Source: Stromatinia cepivora (taxonomy: Eukaryota > Ascomycota > Leotiomycetes > Helotiales > Sclerotiniaceae). From it: a stretch of DNA of 64,000 bases. The stretch covers positions 310,001 through 374,000 of the forward strand of contig RCTD01000033.1 in the NCBI GenBank assembly GCA_014898415.1, given 5' to 3'. Below are positions 50,691-62,718 of the stretch, one piece after another. Position numbers and translations under genes: made by a program. Each line of letters opens with the position of its first letter. The stretch's first letter is position 1. Under the pieces are notes generated by a model. The model saw only the letters and a list, made by a program, of their open reading frames with translations. It was not told the origin of the DNA and did not search any database.

Positions 50691-53600
50691 TCAAACCTGT
50701 GCAAGGCATGTGATGCAATTTCAGCAAAAGATGGTTTCCGATGTAGAAAGTCTCTCAAAAGAAATTGTTATAAGAACGTGAGTATTTCTTGTGGAAGGAG
50801 ATCATCATCAGTGTTCAGGCACATTTCCAATTTGCTCTCTTCACTTTCTTGATCTGGTCTTTTCATTCTCAAATTTTCTGCTTCCCTCAAACTTTACTTT
50901 TTCACCGACAAGTATGGCCATTGCAATTATGCGCGGCTAGAAGGCCGCCGCATCGTCGAACTCGAGCTTGTTCATTGGATCCCGATGTTGATCCCTGGCC
51001 CAAGCAAAGCGATCCATTGAAATGCGATTCTGCGAGAAATCGCATGAACCGATTGACTCCCCGGAGCACAAAAATGACCAGACAGAATTCAATATTTGTG
51101 GAAAATGTGGCCGTGGGTGGCATTCCGGGACTGAATGCAGGTTGGATCCGAGAACTCCTCATTTGCTTGAGCAGTTCACTCCCAGAAAATACAGTCCTGC
51201 GAAGATGAGGCAGGATTCACATCTGAAGTTTCAAAGGGAAGAGGAGCAACGGAGGCTCAATGCACAATTCTCGTCGTCTAAGTCTTTAGCATCTAGCTCT
51301 TCTACCCCTGGCCCTCCGGCATCTCGTCCTACTGCATTCAACTCTTCGGCATCCAATCTCAAAACTCTGGCAAATGTTGGTGCGCAGCTTGGGCCTTCTT
51401 CAAATAATGTGACTCAAGCTCTGTCGAATGTAACGCTTGATTCTCGATAGCAGCTAAAGCAAATCTTGGACCAACGTAAGGATAGCAAGCAAAGGAATCA
51501 TAAGGACTGGGCCAAATCAGGCCTAAAAATCACAGGTTTCCCGAGCCAACCGATGCAAAATGGTGATCAATATATCAGGGCCAATTTCCACAAGGTAACC
51601 GTCATAAATCCGAACATTGACCTCCGAAGATATCATGTGGTATTTGGTGAGTCGAAAGGACGAAGGATTACTAAATCGGATCTAAAGCGAACCTTGGTCG
51701 AAGAAATGCTGATTATTCATTTATGACGGCCCTGTAAGAATCCAAGACTTAACGAAGTTCGTGAATCGAGATGTCAGCATTGATGCCACTTGTCTTCCCG
51801 ATGAAGACTTGAAGGCACTGAAAATTGTGTCCTGGAGGTTGATTTATCGATCAGCCGTCTTTGGTAGGGTTGGTAAAAATTTTTATCCCATTCCCGAGCG
51901 ATATTTACGACCCAGGAAGAAGGAACAAAATCAAGATGAATTAAATTGCATGCCTGTTAACGCCCGCAGGAGGCTCACAGGCGACAAAAGAGATCCCACT
52001 GGAAATGTGCTCTATGTTATCAAAACCGGCTTCTTCAGCTCGATGCGACCTGGCGATAGGCAACTTCTTCTTAATGTTAATGCAACTGCGACAGCATGCT
52101 TTCCGGTGATGGATCTGGAACAATGGATTGGCAACTACATGGGACCAGGAAAGCATACGAGGGATGAATTCCTCAGAGACTGGATGAAGGCAGACATGAA
52201 AGGCTTGAAAATCACGTTGACACTTGGCCCCAATCCTCAAAAGATATGGACTGTCTGTGACATCATTCGAGCGGACGTCCAACATAAGACTTTCACGCCA
52301 AGGGTTTAGTCAGATGAACCCCCAAAGCCAGATATCTCAGTGATGAACCATATGAAGAGAAGTAAGTTAACTTGCCATCTAATCGACCAATATCTGACGC
52401 GTATGATTTCACTAGAATTTGGAGTAGAGGTCTGGAGAAATGGGTTCTGTGACAATGTTGGCAGGGTTGCACAAGGAGAAGAGATTTGGTATCCTGCTGA
52501 GTTTCTCAAGATTGTGGTCTGGCAGGTTGTCCGTAGCAAAGATCCCGATTTGACACAAGTCATGGTGAAAACAGCAACGAGGGTGCCTAGTCTTAACCAA
52601 ATAGTCATGAGAAACGGAGCATTGGAGCCCCTTCAAATAACTCCTGTCGCTCAGCAGTACTATTCAGTAATTCCTCTTCCCATATCCTTTTTGCAAGTCA
52701 GTGGTTTACTAACATGCCATAGAACTTTGGTCTCAGAGTTGAAGAAAACCTTACTATCGTAAAAGGTCTGCGCATTTTAGACCAAACTCAATTACAGTTT
52801 GGTAAAGAGAATACTGTTAACCTTGGACCCAGCGAACGTTCAAATAATCGAGATTCTTGGAATCCTGATGGAGTTCGTCGTAGTGCTGGAGATAGTGCTG
52901 GAGTGTTTTACGACACCGAAACACAATACCCCGTGTTATTCATATTGACAATTTTGCCCCTTTTTCGGACCAGTACCTCGCCGGACCCAGCCAAAAATCT
53001 TAACGATTTTCAACAATACCTTAGAAGTGCTTTGAACGCCCTTGGTCTTGGTACTATTAAGCCGATGGAAACTTCATTCACTCGTAACAATCTGAAGAAT
53101 GGTAACAATGCCGTGAATTGAAGATAAAACGTTGAGGTAGCATTTAATGGTGCTTTCCATGACCTGGCGAGACAAGGTAAAGACTACACGTACAAAGTCA
53201 AGGGAAAAGCCACCTCAGCTTATCCCGATGTAATCGTTGTTCTCCTTCCAAATCCAAAGGCGGGCGACCCGGATCTATACTCTGACATCAAGTGGTGGAG
53301 TGACTGTATTGCTGGAGTACGTACAGTGTGTGTTAGTTACGACGGAATGCAGAACATCCTTCGACACACGGGTGGTGCTCGTATGCCTCTGAACAATCTT
53401 GCGTAAGCATACATACATCTTCCCCACCCAAATAACGTAATGTTTGTGCGAATATTAAAACCAACTTTTCATAGGCTCAAGATCAACTTTAAGTTGGGGA
53501 ACCTGTCACATCGAATTCATCACGATAATCAAATGGGCATGTGAAACCGTACAATGATAATGGAAGCCGATGTCACTCATCCTGGCAAATGCGAGGATGA

Positions 53601-54590
53601 AAATTGTCCATCCATGGCTGGCGTTGTCGCTACTTGTGACAACAATTTCATATACTATCTGCCTTCGGCGCGCTTGCAAGATAGCAATACAGAGGTAACT
53701 TGACAGCCTTCTAGTATGCATGACTTTCATACTAATTATCATACACAATAGTTCATTGCAGGTCTCCGGGACATGGTTGTGGAACGTTTAGAAGCATACA
53801 AAGTGTGGTCCGGGACAGGTGCTTTCCCTGACCACATTCTCTTCTATCGCGACGGCGTCAGCGAATCTCAGTACGGCATGGTCTACGATGAAGAAATTCC
53901 CTTGATCCGAGGTGTATTCACCAACATCGCGGGAGCGCCTCCAAACTGGGATCCCAAAATCACGCTCCTCGTGGTTGGCAAGCGTCACAATGCTAGATTC
54001 TTCCCCTATAGTGCGACTTCACCAAACAATTTGCCAGCTGGATCAGTAATCGACAAAGAGATGATCCATCCGAGACATATGGAATTCTACTTACAGAGTC
54101 ATGACTCTCCAATAGGAACGGCCAAAACGGGGCATTATGTTGTAATTGTCAATGAGAGTGGATATGATCTCGGGGAACTTGAGGCCATCGTGAGTTATTC
54201 CCTACTCCTCCACACATCACTCTTAATTCCTCATACAATAAAGAGTGTTTCATATATTCTAACTAAACCAAACTACAGACAAATAAACTATGCTTCACCG
54301 GCTCCCGCGCAACTACAGGTCTCTCGATCTGCACACCAGCTCGATATGCCGATATTCTCTGTGATAGACTTCGCTGCTACATGAATCCGATATTGAACGA
54401 GGGGATGAGAATTTCGACTTCGATGCCGATGACGTCCATGGATGATAATCATCTAAATAGCTACCGACAGAATGAAACTGTTTGGGTCGGACCGCCTGTG
54501 GCTGCGACTACTACTCAGCCTCTGCAAGAGAGGAATCCATTGGGTAATCCGTGGCGGAAGGTCATTGAGGATTACATGTTTTATCTTTGA
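50690..54590 (+). pseudogene. Argonaute (N, PAZ, MID, PIWI) pseudogene
   Basis: The coding remnants have Argonaute order. Cys-rich segments lie at about 50693-50776 and 51022-51140, and a Ser-rich linker follows. A linker/N region runs at 51460-52300, with FGESKGRRITKSDLKRTLVE and later GFFSSMRPGDRQLLLNVNAT. The PAZ domain is at about 52340-52660 (GEEIWYPAEFL), the MID domain at about 53180-53410 (VIVVLLPNPKAGD) and the PIWI domain at 53470-54590. The slicer residues appear kept: Asp in ADVTHPG, Asp in FYRDGVSE and His in TGHYVVIVNE. Introns at 53406-53474, 53697-53751 and 54190-54279 splice well. Stops interrupt at 51448 (TAG), 52307 (TAG), 53119 (TGA), 53125 (TAA) and 53542 (TGA), with frameshifts near 51718 and about 52930-53000. 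The 5' end is uncertain. Intact relatives bind small RNAs in quelling-type silencing; this copy cannot make a full-length protein as read. Confidence 0.88.
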
Positions 54591-55840
54591 GTGGAAGCTA
54601 CGGAGATGGGAGGTTTAGTTGGGCTCTGAGTTGACGGTCTGTTTTTTAGAGTTTGTTGCGGGAGTCTGACGATTTATCCGGAATGTTTTTTTCTTATGGT
54701 TGTTGTCCTCCTCTCAATTGTTTTCTTGTCTGAACTTCCTCTGCGGATTGATTTCTGTCTCCTGGCATCGGCTTATGGAAAAATGGGTACAGAAAAAGGA
54801 TGTTGAATCTGGCGATTTTGTATGGGATTTCGAGTCGGACTTTGTGATTTAATCTCCTACTAATGTTTCTACTTTAGATTTGGCTTTGGGATCAGTTAGA
54901 TGTCGGAATTAATTGCCAGATATTTATAATTTGACCAAAAACCCATTAAATAATCCACTACTCATTAACTCACCACTCAATAGCCAAGGATCGTCGCATT
55001 AAATTACTGTAAACTTTCTTTCTTTCGGTATTGCAATCGATCTGTCTTGGAATAGTTTACTGTGATACACTAATCTACTTATATCAAGAGGGGAATTGTG
55101 AAGATGTACGCATCTACTACCTGTGGCGTCCCTCCAGTCTTTTCTCATCTCTTTTTTCCCTCTTCCTTTCTCTAACCATGCATCGTTAACAACCTTCTCA
55201 AGTAATCCGGAATACACTAAACCTGTTAGAAATAAGGTTATTTATTATTTCCTATTTCCGAAATTTTCAATTTGTCAATCCACTTTTATAATTCATCCAA
55301 TCATGTATCTATAACCTTATTCCATAATAGGGAAAGTGTATTCCCGATTACTTGAGTTTAGACGGTATTTCATCTTTCATCCACTGACCAACTGACCACC
55401 CACTCACCAAAATCGAATAAAGTTACAACTCAACTCACAACTCAAAGCAACAAACCACCTCCCGCGAAGAATCCATCTAACCCCCAAATCTCCAAATCCC
55501 CAGCCCAGTCATAAGAATCATTAAATAAAGCGTATCGCTTTCAGAACTAAAAAAAAAAAAGTAGGTATACAAGGAAGAATAAGACAAGTAAGTAAGCAAG
55601 CAAGCAACCCGGGTATAACCACTCCACCATCCATCTCTCCTTTCGATCACCCACAAAGCCAACAGAGAGTCTAGATCGTTACAGGGTCATCCATGTAAAC
55701 ACCCTACTGCCAAAGTTCTGGTTATCCCGAAGCCTCGTCTATTTCCCAAGCACAATAAACCTCTCTCCCTCCCCCAAGCCTCCGTCTCCTCTGAAATGAC
55801 AAACCACACAATCCCTCCCTCTCATAAATCATCACTCAAA
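54591..55840. other. Intergenic region between Argonaute pseudogene and YeeE-type gene
   Basis: No supported gene. It contains the 3' regions of two convergent genes, an 11-base poly-A at about 55550 and a short AAGC/AAGT repeat at about 55585-55605. Confidence 0.4.
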
Positions 55841-57151
55841 TCAACCAACAACTACTCCCCAAAAAATTCCACCTCCAAACATAGCACACACACTAATAAT
55901 ACTGCTAACACTCAACAAACTCATACCGCTAATCCCATGTCCACTTGTACAACCACCTGCTATACGGGCGCCGAGGACCATGGCTATGCCGCCTAGAAGT
56001 GCGCGTGGTATTGAAATGGATGGTATGTATGAGGTGGTTAATTCTGAGATGTTGAGGTTGGGTTTGCCGAGAGAGGTTGTGGGGACAGAGGAGGGAAGAG
56101 TGAGAGTACGGGAGAGGATAAAGGAACCCAGGAGGATACCAAGGGTGAAGAGGTTTGCCCGGATTGAAGGGCGGGGTGTTGATGGGTGATGGAGTGGGTG
56201 TTTTGGTGCTCCATTTCCGTTTCCATTGAGATGACCATTCCCATTAAGCTGACCATTTCCATTTCCATAAACCTTCCAAGCCCTCTTCAAACTAGCAGGA
56301 ACAACATCTTCATCCCTCATCCTTTCAACCCCCCACCAAAACAAATTTCCCAACTGTTCATAAGCAGAACTAGTCCCCAACGTATTCCCCGTCAACCAAA
56401 GACTTGCACCCTGAGCACACCCAATACAAATACCACCCCAAGTAGGACTCAATAAACTCTGTTCCTGATTTTTACTCAACCAAGAAGCAAGTAGTATAAT
56501 CCCCCAACAGAAGTTCTGGTAAATGTATACTGCTTTTATTTCATCGGCTTTAGGATCTAGTTTTTGATAGAGAGTTGGTTTTGTGTCTGGGATTATGGGG
56601 GCCGAACATGTAGTTTGGGAACGGATAAAGGGACGGATTTTGGAATAGATGATTGCGCCTATAATACCTCCGACGAAGGCAAACCGCCCGGATTGATAGC
56701 CGGTTACTACTTGTGGGAGAACGGTACCCGGACAAGCTCCTGTAAGAGCCATGCCGATACCGAGGAGGAGTCCTCCAATGAGATTCCCATCGTAAGGGAA
56801 GAGGGATAATGAAGATGCTTGACGGGGAGGTGCGAGGGTTGGTGATAGACGATGAGCGAGGAGGAATATTGCACTAAGTTGATGTTAGTGAGATTATTTG
56901 ATCAATATATCTTTTGATTCTACAAAAGAAAGAAGAAATGAATCTTACGCGCTAGTAGCACTTGCTGATAGAAATACTTTCAGCATATGAAAAGATTCCA
57001 ACTTCATCTGCGATATGATGACGGTAGGAGAATAAACCCCTGTTGCAGTAAGTACTGCACCAAATAGTGCACCACTTAATATTGATCTTGCTCCTGTTGT
57101 TGAAATTGAAACCATGGCGAATGTTTTGTTCCGAATCTCAAATTGGACCAT
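55841..57151 (-). CDS. YeeE/YedE family sulfur-compound transporter, apparent frameshift
   Basis: Exon 1 is 57151-56949 and exon 2 is 56874-55841, joined by GTAAGA..ACTTAG. Exon 1 encodes ILSGALFGAVLTATGVYSPT and HMLKVFLSASATS. Exon 2 has GGLLLGIGMALTGACPGTVL, GGICIGCAQGASLWLTGNT and GGIAMVLGARIAGGCTSGHG, the paired Gly/Cys motifs of the YeeE/YedE fold, which in bacteria (TsuA) takes up thiosulfate. About nine to ten membrane segments are expected. A low-complexity loop of Asn-Gly repeats (NGNGQLNGNGHLNGNG) sits mid-protein. The two exons do not stay in one frame: AIFLLAHRLSPTLAPPRQ and SSLSLFPYDGNLIGG are separated by an extra base near 56819-56821. Either the gene is inactivated or the sequence has an error. 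ATG at 57151 is used; an ATG at 57115 is also possible. Confidence 0.82.
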
Positions 57152-58928
57152 TTTCTTGAAATTCTCAATAGAGAATATAGTGGAGTTGATGTATGTATAA
57201 GTATGTGTATGGAAATGAGATGCTGATCTTCATGAACTAAAAATATAAGTTCAACTAGGGAACTGAAGGGTGTCTTTCATAGCGTCTTGAGACTTGGTAC
57301 TGGGATTTTGATATGTGGGAAGTAGCAACTTTGATACCTCGATCATATTTGAGAGATTTGTCATAATCATATGATAGTGACAGTGATTCACTTCTTTCTA
57401 ACTTCCAATATGACATAAATGGACAAGTCTTTCATTCATTTCTCTATCCATTTCAAATTCCATTGACTCCTTACACTTGCAAGATCCCTCGCAAACTTTC
57501 CACAAATGTGAAAGAGACTTGCGAATGATGTAAGTTCCATACGCCTTGTGCATGAAAATGACATATAACCGCTAACCATTACTTATTATTACTTACGAGG
57601 TACATCGTCTCTTCCTACCTTTCTTTGTTTGATCAATAGTCAAATTATTCTCTCACTGGTACCTTGAAAGTATCTATGAAAAGGAAGAAAGCCAAAATTT
57701 TGAGGTCGCCGATTATATTTTCCCCTAACAAAGAAGTGGAAGGAACCCGTGTGGATGGACCCTTTTTTGAAAGGATGAAAAGCTCCTTCCATGAACCAAA
57801 CCACTGTTCTAACTTTCAAACTAAGAAAGTTAATTATGGAAATTATGGATTTTGAGGAGGTTTTAACAGTATAAGATCGTTGGTGAGATTCCCGAGATCT
57901 CGGGAGATGGGGTAGCCGGGTTTCAGGTCCCCGAGTAAGCATTAATAACACCCAAGAATCCTTAATTGTCGGCGAGGATGTTACTGCAACATTTTGAATG
58001 CTGGTATAATTTGCGGGGATGCGGGAATTTAATTTTGGAAGATGCCCGATAGGTGTTTAAGTGATAGGAGGTACGGATCGGAATTATATGGTTACAATCC
58101 TATGTTATGAAGTATGTCTTGCCCTATGCAGATTAAATGAATTTATCTTGGCTCTCCTGTCATATTCGCATATTGATTGACACAGTGAATGGCACGATGA
58201 TGGGGGGGGATGAGTACGAGGGTACATGAGAAGTGACTTCAGTAATGTAACTTTTGCATGTTGACTAGGAAGTAATGCGTGGCTTCGGAGATTCGGGGAC
58301 TTGCGAGATGGAATGTTTCATAAAATGGGGATTCGTAAAGAAGCTTTAGAATGATTAGAATCGGTGAATTGTGGATTTGTATCACATCTGTTGTATAACA
58401 TTGTATGGTTGATGTATATATCTATTCGCCGGTTTGCAAGATGTTTTTCTATAAGGATGATGGAAAAGCTTTAGAATGATTAGAATCTGTGTAAGAGTTC
58501 TGGACCGGGCTCACCGCATACCATTCAAATTCGTGACAGAATCCCTGCAAAAACTATGTTTCCTCGTACAAATAAATATAATCAAATTATATGTTTTACT
58601 TTCTATAATCTTTAAAAGATTTATAAAAAGTAATGGAATAAAAGATAGTATTTTTTAATATAAATAAATAAAGTTTAAAACGAATAAGATTTGGAAATGA
58701 ATATTATAATACTACAAAAGATCGAAGCTATTTAAGCTTTGAAAAGCTCGTGAAAATGAAGCTATTCCCGTACAACAGTTGCCTGAGGTATCACTGAGTT
58801 TATATAGTATTATTATGATATCTCATCCACGCTACAATAGCAGCTTTTACCCATAGCATAGTCACGATACCCATCACTCCTTTTCCTGTGCAAATACAGT
58901 ATTTCGAATAAAACAAAATCTCCAAGCC
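57152..58928. other. Intergenic region with a 16-bp palindrome and AT-rich island
   Basis: No supported gene. TCCCGAGA followed by TCTCGGGA at 57890-57905 is a perfect palindrome. 58560-58720 is very AT-rich. The frame at 57664-57855 and its antisense partner have no domains. The region lies between divergent genes, so it should hold both promoters. Confidence 0.4.
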
Positions 58929-59836
58929 ATGGCAGCAGTCACGCTACCCTACTATGTACCATCGCACGAACTTCCACGACCGCTCCCAACCATCCAAGAA
59001 ATACACAGTTCGACAGAGCAATATATGGAGAGTGGCGGTCGCAGACTCGTTCGAATTGGTCCTTATATGATCAAATATGGCACTGGAGTCAGTGTTATCG
59101 AAGGCGAAAGTATGCTCTTTGTCAAGCGCGAATCGATGGTGCCGGTACCTCTAGTGTATGCTATTTACTCTATCAAATGTCCATATACACCAAAACTGAA
59201 GTGGATTGCAATTACATTGTGATGGAATATCTTGAAGGCAAAACTTTGCATGATATTTGGAGCTCACTGAATTCACAACAAAAGAAGAGCATATCTGCAC
59301 AACTTCGGATACATATGGATCAGCTACGCATGCTTCCTTCACCAGGCTATTATGGCAGTATAGGAAAACGCGGTCTATTGGACTGCATATTCTGGACAGG
59401 CAACGATGTAACCGATGGTTTAGATGGTCCATTTGATACAGAGCATGAGCTCAATGAGGCTATGCGTAGGAAAGCTATCTATAACAATTCAAGAGCGGTT
59501 GAGAAAGCGGATTTTTATGGACGAGCTTTTCCTGTTATATTACAAGGCCATGCATCTGTTTTTACACATGGCGATTTCCAACGCAAGAATATTATCATCA
59601 GGAACAAGACTTCAATTGAAGTCCAAGACTGGAAGCTCGAGGATAACAATTTCGATGCAGTTCTTATTGATTGGTAACATGCCGGTTGGTATCCGACATA
59701 TTGGGAATCCGCCATAGCTATATTTGCATGTGGCACTTGGAGGGATGATTGGCATAAATGGATTGATGAGAACTTGGATCCGTTCTATAATGAGTACGCA
59801 TGGATGCAGATGTTTCGTACAGAACTCTGGTCATAA
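58929..59836 (+). pseudogene. Aminoglycoside-phosphotransferase-like (APH/choline kinase fold) gene, disrupted
   Basis: The ATG at 58929 starts MAAVTLPYYVPSHELPRPLP. Family features follow: VRIGPYMIKYG and a glutamate loop, VPVPLVYAIYS, YIVMEYLEGKTLHDIW (hinge), FTHGDFQRKNIII (catalytic loop, with Asp and the metal-binding Asn) and DAVLIDW (the second metal-binding Asp). A frameshift lies at about 59170-59200, because VYAIYS and CNYIVMEY are in different frames. A TAA at 59675 directly after IDW is followed in the same frame by HAGWYPTYWES and on to a final TAA at 59834, which is the expected continuation of the family. In fungi this family is large and mostly unassigned in substrate. Two lesions plus AT-rich flanks on both sides argue for a pseudogene. 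Confidence 0.83.
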
Positions 59837-61007
59837 GAATTCCTTTGATAATTTTCATTATTATATTGATTAATTTATTCATTAATATAATTTCTATTCT
59901 CGATTATTCTCTATTAATTATTTTAAAAATATATTTCTTAATAAATAGAAAATATAAATAAAGAAAATGAAATATTAATAATAAATCATTCTTTTACAAA
60001 ATAAAATTCTTTGCAAATTTAATAATTCTATGAAAGATTTAACAAGGATCTGAAAAGTTGAAAAAATGACGATTTTGGCTGTAAAAACGTCAGGCTGTAC
60101 GACGACCAACTCTTACATCCAATGGACGACACCTATGCATTTTATGGTAAATCTAAGAATTGAGATATAGTCCATCGAGAAAAAATTAAACACTGTAAAA
60201 TATATTTGAGCTGATGAAATCATTCCCGTATACTGCTATGCATTGACTATAGATTACGTAGTGTCGAACCAGGTTCTTCTTGGCTAGAATCTTAAAAAGG
60301 TAAAAAGGGACCAATGAAGGTTCTTTCTTTGATGCAGTGCTTCATCTATTGTTGGAGATATATTAAGAAAGTACTCGTACACCAAACATGCAATGCAAAG
60401 GTACGAGTACGGCGATGCAAGATGGAAGAAATTGGTTTGTGGGATTGATGGGTTGTTTGTTTATCTCTTCACCAACAACTTTTACCCCTTCATCGATCGC
60501 CAAATTCCCGGATCTTCCCCAATGGTCCAATTGAGGTATTATGCGTCGTGTTGCGCTCATTACGTTTTCAAATGATTCTGAAGGCTTTTCCAAAACGCCG
60601 ATGATAATCTGAGATGTTGATATTGTTGTGTTTGTACGTGTTTGTACATGTTTGTACCATCAATTGATATGACCATCAAGAACATTATCCAAAAATAAAT
60701 CCCTGTCCCCACACCCTCATAAATTACCCCTCCCGAAAAATTCCCGATCATCTCTCCCGTGCCCCTCATTCTCATCATACCACTTCCATAATCAATCCCC
60801 ACACTCCCCACCGTCCACCATCACGATCACCATCGTCTAACTTATATTGAATTCCGACCTTGGAATATTAGGTATGTACTCATTGATTTTCCTTCTCCTT
60901 CTTATTACAATATTCTCTCTTCAAAGCCCTCTTGAATCATATCGATATCAAATATATACATTTCACATCATCTTCTCCACCTTTCCTCACAGAAACCTAT
61001 ATTCATA
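59837..61007. other. Intergenic region, AT-rich then promoter of the next gene
   Basis: 59840-60060 is strongly AT-rich. 60880-61005 is pyrimidine-rich and probably the leader of the gene at 61008. GTACATGTTTGTAC-like words recur at about 60637-60658. No gene is supported. Confidence 0.4.
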
Positions 61008-62024
61008 ATGGCACCAAAAGGTCCCTATAAGCTATGTACAGTTAACAAAGTCCCAGCGCGGGCAAAGATTTTGATCGGAAGACTGGTCGAAGATGTTAAG
61101 GAGGATTATACTATTGAATATGTCAAGAATGCTGAACGTGAGTTTGATTCATAGCTCCTTATTTGCCTGTTTGATGGTTGCTGTGAGGGTAGAGTTTGGA
61201 TATTCAATAAAATAGGAGAGCATCAGGGAAGAGAGAATGAAACTGGTTGTGGAGTTTTGGCATGAGATTGGATGAGTAGTTCGATCTGGCAAGTTGCCCA
61301 ATGCCAATTGCCTATCGAGTGAAGTCTCATTGGCAGAGTCGACGGAGTTTTAGAACAAATAAAATCCTCGTTTGCGTCATATAAAAGATTGGATGAAACT
61401 CTCGAACTTGAGGAAGAAAGCGGCACGTGAATTAGAGTCAAATAATGACTTGAAAGACTGAATACCAATGATGACTCCCTTACAGGAATGGAAGACGTAA
61501 AAACAATGGTCGAAGCGCAACAACCAGATGTTTTAGTATGTCTCATTCCCCCTCCCCTTCTCATCCCCCCTTCCCCTCCCCTATTCCCCCCCTCCAACCT
61601 AACTTAACCTCCCTCCCCCCAAAGTTCGTAGCCTCAATGTGGACCCCCACCGAATCCACCGAAATCCAATCCATCGCGCAATCCATCAAGCCCGGTATCA
61701 AAACCATGGCTATACCCCACGGTTTACAAGTCGAAAAGGGTCCTGATGCTGTTGTGGAATTTTTGAAGGAGAAGTGGCCTGGTCTTGTTGATAGTGAGTT
61801 TTTTTTTCTATGGCTTTTGTGTGAGGGTTAGGAGTGGGTATTGAGGAGTGGCGCTGATTTTTTGAAGATTAGGATTAGGATTAGGGAAGGAATTGGGGTC
61901 GAGGTAGAGGTAGATAGTAAGATGATGGGATGATTCATCCCATCATCCGGATGAATGGATATATGGATATAAGGGATGAGAGTTCTATCGATATTCATAA
62001 AATTCAGATGCTGTTTATAAGTAG
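61008..62024 (+). CDS. Small conserved-looking hypothetical protein (about 121 residues)
   Basis: The exons are 61008-61137, 61486-61535 and 61625-61793. They are joined through GTGAGT..ACAG (348 nt) and GTATGT..AAAG (89 nt), each in phase. The protein reads MAPKGPYKLCTVNKVPARAK, LVEDVKEDYTIEYVKNAERM, QPDVLFVASMWTPTESTEIQ and IKTMAIPHGLQVEKGPDAVV, ending near KEKWPGLVD. Another donor (GTGAGT) follows at 61794. A last exon at 62008-62024 (NAVYK, stop) keeps the frame but its acceptor region is weak, so the C-terminus is tentative. Alternating beta-strand and helix character suggests a small Rossmann-like or regulatory fold. I do not recognise a named function. Confidence 0.6.
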
Positions 62025-62718
62025 ATTTACACATACACACCATAGAAAAATACAAGCGGAAAATATCAAAATGATATCTAGCATTGAAATACTATACTGA
62101 AGATAGAAAAAAAGATATTCGTGGTGGTATGCCTAGATTCCTAGCAGGCATATATATTCATATGTAAAATTATGATCCATCATCTATCCCATCCCAATCC
62201 CAATTCATAAAAACAAGACCGACTTTTGTAATAGATCCTTTAATACGATGGCATCTATTCTACATTCTTAATTACAATACCAAAGTAATTCATTTCTCAA
62301 AAATCAATTTCTCAATCTTTGTTATCCAAACATTAAATCCATCACCAAGGTTTCTTTCTCATCTCAAAAACTAGCAATGATTTATCTTATCCCCCCATTC
62401 CACCCCATACAATTTATTCCTTTATATTCTTCATTCTCCATTCTCTATTCTCAACTACAACACTAATTAATTCTCCCCTGATCAATCAATCAATTCATCT
62501 GTACTTCCAACCTCAACCCAACATCAGCGCCTAATCTTTAATACCTCAAATAATTTGATTTTTAGATTCCCAGTCCCAATTCATCCAAACAAGACCGGTC
62601 TATCAATCCAAACCCGAAAAAGATTCTAGTCGTATATCATTCATTTGTCCCATCGTTGCATCCCCATTTCTCCATCTCCCCTCTCTCATCCCCATCCCCC
62701 ACAGCAAAAACCAACCCT
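62025..62718. other. Intergenic region between convergent genes
   Basis: No supported gene. 3' regions only, with pyrimidine-rich sequence after 62380. Confidence 0.4.

Noticed and set aside
61870..61893. Telomere-like GATTAG repeats
   Set aside because: Only three to four units inside an intron of the gene at 61008; no terminal array.
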